From Synchiropus splendidus (lineage: Eukaryota; Chordata; Actinopteri; Syngnathiformes; Callionymidae): a stretch of DNA of 64,000 nucleotides. Of this stretch, positions 36,083 through 43,633 are shown piece after piece. The stretch's first letter is position 1. Each line of letters starts with the position of its first letter. The notes under the pieces are model-generated. The model saw only the letters and a list, made by a program, of their open reading frames with translations. It was not told the DNA's origin and made no database searches. The position numbers were made by a program, and so were the translations under genes. The stretch spans positions 1,550,001 through 1,614,000 of the forward strand of contig NW_026527054.1 in assembly GCF_027744825.2 (NCBI RefSeq), in the 5' to 3' direction.

Positions 36083-36841
36083 ATGAGGACTGTCCAGAAA
36101 ATGTATCTTGTCTATCCTCAGCAAATTAACCAGTTATCACGTCCAACCTCCGACATCCGTGAAACTGCCGAAGATGAATTAAATGACAAGATGAGGTCCA
36201 TTCTAAATGATTCTCAGTTAAACCCGTATGAGAAGATTAAAAAGTACGATGCTCTATTGCAAAGATATTTAACCTTTGCAAAACAGGATCAGAGAGACCA
36301 AAGGAGAGTAACTCCGACTTTACAACGAGACGGAGTCAGCGATCATCCACACGACTCTGACAGTCGTGTCGAAAGTGTTCTAAAAACACTCTCTGTAACA
36401 GATGACTTGGGTAAGGATATTCTAAATAGCCTTCCGGCAAAAGCTCGAAGAAATGCTGAATACATTATCCAGAGGATATCCAAAAACGGTGATGGTTGGA
36501 ATATGAATGGCGAATTTATGTATGAAGGAAATGCTGTAAAAGGCTCTCATGTGATTGATTTATTCAAGTACCTTTCCCTACCGTATAAGAAAACAAGTTC
36601 TTCATTACCTGAGGGCTGGTCCGAGTTTCTCGTCACATTATTAAAGCTAAACATCCCTCTCACACTGCTGTCCAACCCTGAAGCGAGGGCTCAATATCAG
36701 AGACTTAAATCGAATTCTATCTCGCGAAAGAAAAGTATAGCTGAGAGCTGGTCTCCTGACCCAAAGGATCCTAAAGCGACACCTCGACGACGCTTGACGC
36801 GTGTAGTGACCAAAGGGAAGAAATTGTCTCTAACACCTTGA
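36083..36841 (+). CDS. Polinton-type protein of unknown function, open in both copies
   Basis: A 252-aa protein starts six bases after the previous stop. It begins TVQKMYLV, is hydrophilic and charged through the first ~115 residues, has a conserved-looking central block at ~137-200 (GDGWNMNGEFMYEGNAV, SHVIDLFKYLS, LPEGWSEFLVTLLKLNIPL) and ends in a Lys/Arg/Ser-rich tail. I have the impression that this block occurs in Polinton-like elements of corals and molluscs too, but I know no assigned function. Copy 2 (62234-62998) keeps the whole frame at 254 aa with mostly conservative changes, while its neighbours are broken. A structural or packaging accessory role is only a guess from gene position. 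Confidence 0.75.
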   Translation: MRTVQKMYLVYPQQINQLSRPTSDIRETAEDELNDKMRSILNDSQLNPYEKIKKYDALLQRYLTFAKQDQRDQRRVTPTLQRDGVSDHPHDSDSRVESVLKTLSVTDDLGKDILNSLPAKARRNAEYIIQRISKNGDGWNMNGEFMYEGNAVKGSHVIDLFKYLSLPYKKTSSSLPEGWSEFLVTLLKLNIPLTLLSNPEARAQYQRLKSNSISRKKSIAESWSPDPKDPKATPRRRLTRVVTKGKKLSLTP

Positions 36842-36888
36842 TGGGTTTCCTGAATAATTGTCTTGTACACGGTTATTGTCATTTCATC

Positions 36889-36904
36889 AATAAAATGTTT
36901 TATT
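36889..36904. terminator. Bidirectional poly(A) signal between convergent genes
   Basis: AATAAAATGTTTTATT supplies an AATAAA hexamer on the plus strand and AATAAAA on the minus strand. It lies between the end of the plus-strand gene at 36841 and the end of the minus-strand protease gene at 36965. The same motif sits at the same place in copy 2 (63034-63049), which supports a shared 3'-processing site for both transcription directions. Confidence 0.7.
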
Positions 36905-36964
36905 GAATTATTATGTGATTACAGATTTTTCTTTTAAACACACGTACAAACAAAATAAGATTAG

Positions 36965-37507
36965 TCACACGTTACAATAGTCTTTAAAATACAGAAGAGA
37001 ACCGTTTTGTTGTTTCCACGGACAGTGTGCACATCTTTTTAGACATTTTTGATGTCCATTCACAAAGTTGTATACCATGAGGTCGTTTTTTAAGGTATCG
37101 TCGCTGTATAGACTTAATACTTCTTCCATAGACAGCCCTCTAGCACGATGACAGAGGTAGAAGACGCAATGATGACCACATACAAACGATAGAGCGTGCT
37201 GTAGTTGGCCATTGTTGTACTTGATGTCGCTTGAATGTTTCTTGAGAAACTTTAAAATATTTTCAGGGTAATGTGAAAAGTACGGCCCCATTCCAAATGA
37301 GTCAAAGAAAGTTGTTCTACCGTCTTCTTTGAGAGTTAAAGCCAACCAGTGCTCTCCTGGTTTATGTGCCGGATGTGTGTTGACGACGAAATATGCAGGC
37401 GGTCTGAGGGGTTGAGTGAATTGAGGCAACTCATCCGGCGGCCATACACCGTAAAATGTGTCGCCCAAGAGACCTCTCAGCAGCCTCTGTAACTGGAGAC
37501 TATCCAT
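36965..37507 (-). CDS. Adenain-like (Ulp1-fold) cysteine protease
   Basis: A 180-aa protein of the size usual for Polinton and adenovirus maturation proteases, which cut capsid precursors. The catalytic set is visible in order: His in GEHWLAL (H53), Asp in TTFFDSFG (D69), Gln in NNGQLQ (Q103) and Cys in SFVCGHHC (C110). The Gln-to-Cys spacing of seven is that of the adenovirus enzyme. A Cys-rich tail (CLKRCAHC...YC) may bind a metal or act as a redox site. The gene lies in the minus-strand block, directly after the capsid gene, and appears intact. The copy-2 version has a stop and a frameshift. Substrates in this element could include the small core protein with MYGRG at 39057-39257. Confidence 0.9.
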   Translation of the reverse strand: MDSLQLQRLLRGLLGDTFYGVWPPDELPQFTQPLRPPAYFVVNTHPAHKPGEHWLALTLKEDGRTTFFDSFGMGPYFSHYPENILKFLKKHSSDIKYNNGQLQHALSFVCGHHCVFYLCHRARGLSMEEVLSLYSDDTLKNDLMVYNFVNGHQKCLKRCAHCPWKQQNGSLLYFKDYCNV

Positions 37508-37515
37508 AACTTTTT

Positions 37516-38799
37516 TTAATAATAGTCCACCAGCACTTGTCTTTTTGCATCAATCTCCAGAATGGAATCGTAACAAGCGTACACAATCAGTGTTACGGTG
37601 TTCGGTAAGGGTACTCTGAATCTCATCTCCAGTCTTAAATTCCCTTTTGAGACAGGGGAGAGAGCGTCGTTGTCGTCGGCTGGATTGAGATTAAACGCAA
37701 ACAATGAATAACCGCCGGTCAATGCTTAGCGGTAGATCCTTCAAATGTCTTCCTGTAGCTAGAATCATGTTATAAAACTCTCTGACCGCCATACTGTTAT
37801 TAAACTGAGGTTGAAAAGCTTTAGCGGGGATCTGTCGGCCGTCCTGACAGAGGGCGAGATATTCAGTGTTGTAATGATGAAAATTGAACGGGGAGAGATC
37901 TCTCCTACCGGTAAATGCCTCATGATGCACCATCCCTAAAACCACGTATTTAGGTATTGAACCCAGAAATAAATTCTCCTGGGTACATATTCTTGAGTTT
38001 TCAGGAATGGAGTATGTTTTTCCGTTGACTCGTGAGAGGGGGTAGAGAGCATTTCCTTTTAACAAACCCGCTGCATGACCTATTCTCACAGCTGGCGAAA
38101 CAGTGACTTTCTTCACAAACAGAGAGGTGCCGAGGATTTTCAGACGAAAGGTGGAGTCGCGGGGTCCGGTCAGGCAGAAGGCATCGTTCGCCCTGGTGAG
38201 TTTAATTCTTAAATCGACCGAGTTTAATAACAGTCTCTCGCAGAAAAATATGTCGCTGTGGAGAGGACCGAGAAGGTGTACTTCACTGGATCTGCTCGTG
38301 AACTCTGCCCCTTTATTAAGGCCTGCGTTGGGTCCGTTTACAGTGACGATCGAGTCAACTGACCCGGGTAAAAAAGACCGGCGCTAAACTGTGTTTTAAG
38401 AGTGTCGCCGGAAAAGTTGAGAAGTGTTTCAATCATAGCTCTGTACGGGTGAGTGGAACTGGACTGCGAAATCATCCGATCCCCCAGAACCACATCGCAC
38501 TGATCAAAGATTGTGTTTAGAGGATAATTGATGAGACCGACTGCTGCGTCGTTAGCCAGCGGTGTGCCATCGGCGTTAGTAATTCTTGCACGCACGTGTA
38601 GAAGGGTGTCGTTTAGGTCTAGATACTTTTCGCTGTCTCCCGGTATAAAAAACTCAAGCGGTCCTCCTTCGCGGATAGCGGCTACTGGAGCAATTTCAGT
38701 GTAAATTTTGTCCTCGATGGAAAGCTGCGTCACCGGCGCCGTGAATAAATCCAGTTCTGCTAATGTGCATTCAGCAGATTTCTGGTGTAGGAGCGCCAT
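37516..38799 (-). pseudogene. Polinton major capsid protein (double jelly-roll), broken
   Basis: The N-terminal frame (38338-38799) starts MALLHQKSAECT and contains ELDLFTAPVTQLSIED and EYFLDLND-like segments (seen as EKYLDLNDTLLHVRA), which I recognise from Polinton major capsid proteins. It is interrupted near 38370, beside an A-rich run. The middle continues in another frame through about 38116-37691, and the C-terminal frame (37516-37722) resumes after a second shift. Against copy 2, about 14 bases are missing near 37715. At ~1.28 kb the reading span is somewhat short for the family. The protein would form the hexagonal capsomers of the virion. At least two frameshifts make it non-functional here. 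Confidence 0.8.
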
Positions 38800-38819
38800 G
38801 TTACTGTATATAAGGTTTT

Positions 38820-39257
38820 TTAAAATATATCGGAGCTCCCTCTGGACTTCCTCTTGGCCCGTTTGCTTCTGTCAACTGGCTTCTTTCTTTTTTTGTTTGT
38901 ACGTTTATTAGAGCTCTGTGTTACACGGCAACCTGGAGGGCGTCTCTTTGTCCTTCGTGATAAGACGGCTATACCGCCTGACCCTTCCTGTCTCTGTTGA
39001 TCGCTCATTCCTCTCACGGTACGGGTGAACATATCCGAGGCTATGTTACCCACCGCTTATTTGAGATGGGGTTTCGCTATGGCAATACCTCTTTTCAACA
39101 GAGGTGATACAAACCGAAACATTTTTGAGAAGAGGGAACCGATGCCTCGTCCGTACATAACCGGGGCACCGTAGAACCCGGGTAGATCTCCGCCCACCTG
39201 TTTTTCATAATATTGTACAAATCTGTGCGGGTCGTCTCTTAAGCCTGCATGTACCAT
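38820..39257 (-). pseudogene. Small basic virion core-type protein with premature stop
   Basis: The frame starts at 39257 with a 66-aa stretch (39057-39257) and continues in the same frame after a single TAA (39057-39059) into a strongly basic tail (TKRRPPGCR, NKRTNKKRKKPVDRSKR). The first part has an amphipathic/hydrophobic region (IGSLFSKMFRFVSPLLKRGIAI). MYGRG at residues 34-38 fits the adenovirus-protease consensus (M/I/L)xGx-G, so the N-terminus could be removed by the adenain-like protease encoded next door. The architecture resembles adenovirus pVI/pX-type core or cement proteins. The assignment is by composition and position. The single in-frame stop suggests recent inactivation or, less likely, readthrough. 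Confidence 0.65.
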
Positions 39258-39289
39258 TGTGTTTGTTTATGACGGGTCTACACAGGGGG

Positions 39290-40300
39290 TTATCTCTCTC
39301 CGGCGTTGTGATGATGAATGGATTTCCAGACGACGATACGAGGGTTATATAATATCCTCTCAAGTAACAGGTCTAAAGTGTAGAGCCACCACCACTTTTC
39401 CAAAGGTAAAATTGACTGGTTTGTTAAGATCTGATTTAATTTGTACCTGAATATTTTCAATATGGTTCTTGGCAACCGGTAAATAGTAGCAGGGTTAAAA
39501 TGTTGTGTGATTATATCTGAGTAACTACCCTTGATTTCCACCGTTCTTAAAAGCGGTGCATATGCATCCCCTACAAGCTGCGGTCTTACAACGTCGCTGT
39601 AACAGTAAAGATGGTAAAACCCCGCTTTTAAATCAACTGGATGGGGCGCTCTGAACTCGCAAAAATTGATCCAATGACCAGGCTCTACACCTAACATGTA
39701 AGCTAAAGGCGAGTTAAAAAGCACTAAGTTCTGACCGTCTCCTTGAAGATCAATTTTTTGCCGTGCACCGTCAAACAGGAAGCGTATATTGTTATTGGTT
39801 TTTTTAAAGGTTTGCTCCAACTCGGTTGTAATCTGATTAATAGAGCTGTAATATCCACCCTTGAACTTCAGTTTAGAAATATCTGTTCCTGCAGTTTTGA
39901 AATGTCGATCAACCCCTCGTGATTCGTCTTTTTTCCTCTGAGGTGAGGCGCTGGCGTCAGGATCCGGAGCCCGAAGTCTCGCCATGGCTCTATGAAATTC
40001 ATCTTTATGCCGCCTCGACGTGTTAGCATCTGAATCTGATCCTCTTGGGGGAGCCGTGTTTGTGTTGGAATCAGGTCCTCTAGGGTTCGGTTTCCAGTAA
40101 AATAACGCCGCATCCTCCGGAATATTATGCCATGTGTGAGGGTATGTAATCTCCGTCAAAGCCACCTCCCATTTCCCGTTTAAATCAATATGTTGTGCTA
40201 AATCAACGCGGAAAGTACCGATCGAGTTGTCTTTAAAAACTTTTGCACTGGCGTTTGATGGTAAAGTCACATAGAAGCCAGTGTTCTTTGAGTTGTACAT
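39290..40300 (-). pseudogene. Penton-like minor capsid protein (single jelly-roll), frameshifted
   Basis: A 336-codon frame begins MYNSKNTGFYVTLPSNAS and includes GKWEVALTEITYPHTW, typical of the Polinton minor capsid (penton) protein. It continues through a low-complexity insert at ~residues 70-130 (RGSDSDANT, repeated PDPDASAS-like segments), then YYSSINQITTELEQTF and a LAYMLGVEP segment. Near 39490 the reading frame shifts, so the last ~67 residues of the open frame are out-of-frame. The expected C-terminal strand region is present in a neighbouring frame and stops at about 39369. The low-complexity insert, with its tandem acidic/Ser repeats, looks like an expansion between strands. The gene stands between integrase and core protein. 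Confidence 0.78.
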
Positions 40301-40333
40301 GATGATATGACGTCTGGTGTAAAGAAGGATCGT

Positions 40334-40341
40334 CTTATATA
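40334..40341 (-). promoter_or_regulatory. Candidate TATA box for the minor capsid gene
   Basis: On the minus strand TATATAAG lies about 34 bases before the ATG of the minor capsid gene, overlapping the last codons and stop of the upstream integrase gene. Spacing and sequence suit a TATA-driven transcript with a very short leader. This is a prediction from sequence only. Confidence 0.45.
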
Positions 40342-41414
40342 TTTTTTATATCTGAAGCTTTTACCCAACTGTTGAATTTTTCAGGCCAGTTCTTCCACTG
40401 GACAAAGACCTGTCTCTCTCCTTTAACGCAGCGTTTTTTGAGAATCTTTTCTACGTGAAATACTTTATCCTTATCGAGTTGTACTTTTTGTAATTCTTGA
40501 TCATAAAATGACCCCTGGATGGGTTCGCCGTCGAAATCTTTCAATTTATACACAGACGGGTTGCGGTGAATACATTCAGTTATCGTAAATATCTCGTCTG
40601 TAAAACTCTGCTCATACTTTTTGTCAAATATACCTCGTAGTTTTGATATCCTAACATGATCGCCCTCCTTAAATTTCGGCTTCTGTCGACCTTTCGACGG
40701 TCTAATGTAAAGATTGTCAAACACTTGCAGAGTATTTTCTTTAGTTACTTCCATCGGTGTCATTTTTATACTACTGTGATAGCTGTGATTATAACTCTTT
40801 ACTAGATCCTGTAAAACTTCGATGTAACGTCGAGTGTTTTTAGCTGTAAAATATCTCCACATCCGATTTTTAAGAGTGCGGTTAAATCTCTCAACCACAG
40901 AGGCCTTAAAGTCACTCGCTGTTGAAAAATGAATAATTCTCTTCCTTTCCATCAAAGCCCGGAAACTCTTGCTAAAAAATGCTTTCCCATCATCCGTCTG
41001 TAGCTTTGCAGGCGTCCCGCTCTCATCCAGCACTGATTCAAACGCCTTCATTGTCTCAATCGCAGTCTTTCTTTTTAAAACGCGTACATAGGCCTTCTTT
41101 GAAAATACATCTATAACGGTCAACAAGTAATTTTGATCGTCGTTATATCTAGCCAACGCCTGCATGTCGCATAGGTCGGCCTGGAATTGTTGAAGCGGCC
41201 TGTGAACAAATACTCTGTTTCTCGGAAAGTTTACTCTGGCCGGTTTATGCAGGGTGTAAGCATCCTGTTTTGATAAAAAATCTTTAATAGATTTAGAACT
41301 GACTGGTTTTCCAGTCTCAACCTGCACCCCTTGACGAAGGCGATCCGCGCCTCCGTAGCTCCCGGGGTGAAGAGGATTGTAATAAACTCTTTTAATGATG
41401 TGTTTCACCGACAT
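40335..41414 (-). CDS. Polinton integrase with C-terminal chromodomain
   Basis: A 359-aa integrase of retroviral (rve) type with no visible break. The catalytic triad is D80 (QFQADLCDM), D141 (LQTDDGKAFF) and E175 (VVERFNRTL), giving a second spacing of 33 residues. YNHSYHSSIKMTPMEV follows, as at the end of many rve cores. A KPKFKEGDHVRI segment resembles the C-terminal DNA-binding region, and residues ~315-357 form a chromodomain (VFHVEKILKKR, VQWKNWPEKFNSWV). The enzyme would insert the linear element DNA, and the chromodomain may steer insertion to marked chromatin. It is one of the few open genes of copy 1. The homologous region of copy 2 lies outside the window. I see no upstream HHCC finger in the frame. 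Confidence 0.92.
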   Translation of the reverse strand: MSVKHIIKRVYYNPLHPGSYGGADRLRQGVQVETGKPVSSKSIKDFLSKQDAYTLHKPARVNFPRNRVFVHRPLQQFQADLCDMQALARYNDDQNYLLTVIDVFSKKAYVRVLKRKTAIETMKAFESVLDESGTPAKLQTDDGKAFFSKSFRALMERKRIIHFSTASDFKASVVERFNRTLKNRMWRYFTAKNTRRYIEVLQDLVKSYNHSYHSSIKMTPMEVTKENTLQVFDNLYIRPSKGRQKPKFKEGDHVRISKLRGIFDKKYEQSFTDEIFTITECIHRNPSVYKLKDFDGEPIQGSFYDQELQKVQLDKDKVFHVEKILKKRCVKGERQVFVQWKNWPEKFNSWVKASDIKNI

Positions 41415-41544
41415 GTTAAATGAGAAATGAATGAGCCGAGATCCGAATATGCTTCTTAATGTTTTTTTATTAAACAGGTTATGTCAGGATTCGATCGTAA
41501 AGTTATACAAAGACAGTAAAAGCAAAAAAAAAAAAAAAAAAATA

Positions 41545-42366
41545 TCACATACGAGGGTATCTCGTGTTTGTGACATTGCCCAGGACCGGCGTTCTATTCC
41601 AGATTCTACTTGCTGATTCCAGACGTTCAATTAGAAGATCCTCTGGCTCGTGTTTGATGTATTCGTTCCAGACGCTTGATTTTGGAGACCTCATTTCGAG
41701 CAAGACTGTCTCAGCCGTAGCCTTGGTTCTCATTTTCTCCGGTTGTACGTCATTCAGGGTCAAGTAGTGTTGTATAGCAGGCAGAAAGTTGTTGTTACAG
41801 AGTCTCTTCATCAACGGGTAGAAGTTAAGGCTGTAGAAATCATCCTCCATCTCTTCAAGACAGCTGTGTTGTACTTGGCTCGGATGGTCTACTTGGCAGC
41901 CGTAGCAGATCTCCCTCCAATATCTGCGCATGATTTTACCTAGTAGATGAAATACAACTGTCTTTACAGCTTTCAGGAAGAAACCGCTTATCCATCCATC
42001 CGTTTCATCATTAGCTGCTGGTTCTTGGTCTTGAGAAGCTGAGGATGAAGCAGGCGGATGCACGCAGACAGTTCCGTTCTCGGGACAGGAGGTTGTTGCT
42101 CTCCCTACAGGTTCCTCTTCATCGTCCACGTCTTCCATTTCACTTGCATCAGAGTCGTCTGTGTCGTCTTTGATGGTCAATGAAGGACAGGCTCCGTCCG
42201 CCATGCCGTTGTTAGAACCCTCGTACTCATGACCATCACCTGTAACGTCTTCTACCACAGGAAGTAGACGGGTCGGCGAGGGGTTGTTCATTCCGTACCC
42301 AGCACCGCCTGTAGCAGCTCCGAGGAAGATAGTGGCAATACGTCTCGGAACACCTTCGGTCCTCAT
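41545..42366 (-). CDS. Unrecognised acidic protein with Cys/His motif
   Basis: A 273-aa protein of unknown function. The N-terminal ~115 residues are acidic and low in complexity (DDTDDSDASEMEDVDDEEEPVG). The C-terminal ~150 residues look folded and contain a W/C/H cluster, YWREICYGCQVDHPSQVQHSCLEE, here split for reading as YWREICYGCQ and VDHPSQVQHSCL. Its C-x2-C ... H ... H-x-C pattern could bind zinc. I have the impression of having seen this CxGCxxDHPSQxxHxCL pattern in other animal Polinton-like elements, but could not check. A TATA-like box lies ~65 bases upstream. The gene follows another acidic ORF in the same direction and precedes the integrase. DNA-binding or early-regulator roles are possible but not shown. 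Confidence 0.65.
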   Translation of the reverse strand: MRTEGVPRRIATIFLGAATGGAGYGMNNPSPTRLLPVVEDVTGDGHEYEGSNNGMADGACPSLTIKDDTDDSDASEMEDVDDEEEPVGRATTSCPENGTVCVHPPASSSASQDQEPAANDETDGWISGFFLKAVKTVVFHLLGKIMRRYWREICYGCQVDHPSQVQHSCLEEMEDDFYSLNFYPLMKRLCNNNFLPAIQHYLTLNDVQPEKMRTKATAETVLLEMRSPKSSVWNEYIKHEPEDLLIERLESASRIWNRTPVLGNVTNTRYPRM

Positions 42367-42430
42367 TGTTTTCCTGGATGCGTTTGTTCCGCCGGATACG
42401 TCTGCAGGGTGTCGCTCTGGAAAACACCCT

Positions 42431-42438
42431 CTTTATAA
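42431..42438 (-). promoter_or_regulatory. Candidate TATA box for the acidic Cys/His gene
   Basis: TTATAAAG on the minus strand lies about 65 bases before the ATG at 42366, followed by GAGGG. It sits in the 107-base gap between two minus-strand ORFs, a plausible promoter position. Confidence 0.4.
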
Positions 42439-42473
42439 CAACCGCCAGCCAGTAGGCTGTCCAAAGGGCGGGA

Positions 42474-43001
42474 CTAAAAGGTCAGTGCTTTTTTCAACAC
42501 AAGGGTATCAACCCATAAGCGGCTATGGTAGAAGAGGCCGTCGATTTTTGCAGAAATCTCGCGGATTTTTTCACTCCAAGCATCCAAAGGTATGGTTAAC
42601 AGAGTACGAAATACACCGCAATCAGAATTAAAATACTCCAGGACGAAATCTTCTTCTTCTTCACCCGTGACTCCTGTTGATACTTTATGGAGGGCTCTGA
42701 AGGACCATCGTCCTGATCCTGAGATTTTAGCCAGCCATATAGCCACGAAGGACGGCATCCTCTCCGTTCGATCAGGTTTGTTAGACACAGCTCCAGCCTT
42801 CTGACGTTGTTGTTGTTCTTCTTCTTCTTCAGCCCTTGGAAAATTTTCCGGCTTCACCTCTCTCAGCACACCCCAGTCGTTAGACGATAACACGGCCATC
42901 TCCGTATAGGCACTCAAGGTTTCGTTGTCATCCAGTTGATAAATGTACAATTCAGCTGTTTCATACTTAAGCGTACACGGGGAGCCCCAGCACCCATCCA
43001 C
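42474..43001 (-). CDS. Unrecognised acidic 175-aa protein
   Basis: No family recognised. The frame has an acidic/Gln run in the middle (RAEEEEEQQQRQKAG) and a second Glu cluster (TGEEEEDFVLEYF). Between them is a possibly folded segment with several Trp residues (VAIWLAKISGSGRWSFRALH). The C-terminal third contains LDAWSEKIREISAKIDGLFYHSRLWVDTLVL, quoted here only as LDAWSEKIREISAKI and FYHSRLWVDTLVL. Frame length, composition and position at the end of the minus-strand gene block argue that it is real. TATATATA at about 43128-43137 (minus) could serve as its TATA box. A role near the element end next to integrase is suggested by position only. Confidence 0.5.
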   Translation of the reverse strand: MDGCWGSPCTLKYETAELYIYQLDDNETLSAYTEMAVLSSNDWGVLREVKPENFPRAEEEEEQQQRQKAGAVSNKPDRTERMPSFVAIWLAKISGSGRWSFRALHKVSTGVTGEEEEDFVLEYFNSDCGVFRTLLTIPLDAWSEKIREISAKIDGLFYHSRLWVDTLVLKKALTF

Positions 43002-43189
43002 GGGTCCTCAATAACAGTCACAGCTGTCTCGCTGATCACTGGTGATCCACGCGCCGTTGTAGGGATAGACATTGCGAGTTGGTTGTGTTTGCCGGTTCCT
43101 TGCTCCTTGCGACGGTCTGAAGGTTACATATATATACACACAGGTCGATGTTTATTCAGCGGTCAGAACCCTCCCTTTGTTATTTTCCT

Positions 43190-43431
43190 TCCTGTTATAA
43201 AACAAGGAATGATAGGGTTAATTATTACCCTTCCTGTCATAAAACAAGGGGGAGGGTTATAATTTTAATTCCCTGTTGATATAAAAAAGGGGGAGGGGTG
43301 TTATTTTAATTTCTTTTTATATAAAAAGGGGAGGGGTTATTATTTTAATTTCTTTTTATATAAAAAAGGGGAGGGGTTATTATTTGAATTTCTTTTTTAT
43401 ATAAAAAGGGGGAGGGGGTGGTTTTATTACC
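43190..43431. repeat. ~40-bp minisatellite with TATA and G-rich tracts
   Basis: About six tandem units of ~40 bp share the pattern TATAAAAAGGGGAGGGG followed by TTATTATTTTAATT. The two leftmost units are more diverged. The G-runs could form a quadruplex on the plus strand, and each unit carries a TATA-box-like core. It lies just outside the last Polinton-like gene and before the gypsy remnant, so it may be the subterminal repeat of the Polinton element. I could not find a second copy to prove it. Confidence 0.85.
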
Positions 43432-43598
43432 TCCGGAAGGGGAGGTGTTTTATTATCTCCAGGGCCATAAATCAAACAATTTTGACATTTTGGTGTATCC
43501 TTCTTCTCTCTCATGACCCTTGATGAGGAAAAGTCACAAGATTTCATGAAGAAAAAGTCAGGATAACCACTACTTTTTTCAACACAAAAACGGATATC

Positions 43599-43633
43599 GG
43601 TCAAATTGACCCTAAGCATAATATGAGGGTTAA
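43599..43633 (-). repeat. Possible piggyBac-type MITE end
   Basis: Read on the minus strand this begins TTAACCCTCATATTATGC and continues into GGGTCAATTTGACC, resembling terminal repeats of piggyBac-like fish elements, which insert at TTAA. No matching opposite end was found nearby. The TTAA overlaps the start of the gypsy-like coding remnant, so chance resemblance is possible. Confidence 0.3.

Larger units (their letters stand above)
31271..43431. mobile_element. Polinton/Maverick (adintovirus-like) element, copy 1, partial
   Basis: A block of virus-type genes identifies a Polinton-like element: A32-type packaging ATPase, adenain-like cysteine protease, double-jelly-roll major capsid protein, penton-like minor capsid protein, small basic core proteins and a retroviral-type integrase with chromodomain. 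Three genes read right, the rest read left, meeting tail to tail at about 36900. Several genes carry frameshifts or stops. No family-B DNA polymerase is visible. The left end is cut by the LTR element at 31270. The right end is placed provisionally at the TATA/G-rich minisatellite. I could not find terminal inverted repeats. Confidence 0.88.

Noticed and set aside
38103..38387. 94-aa plus-strand ORF opposite the capsid gene
   Set aside because: Antisense shadow of the broken major capsid gene; its limits coincide with the frameshift region.
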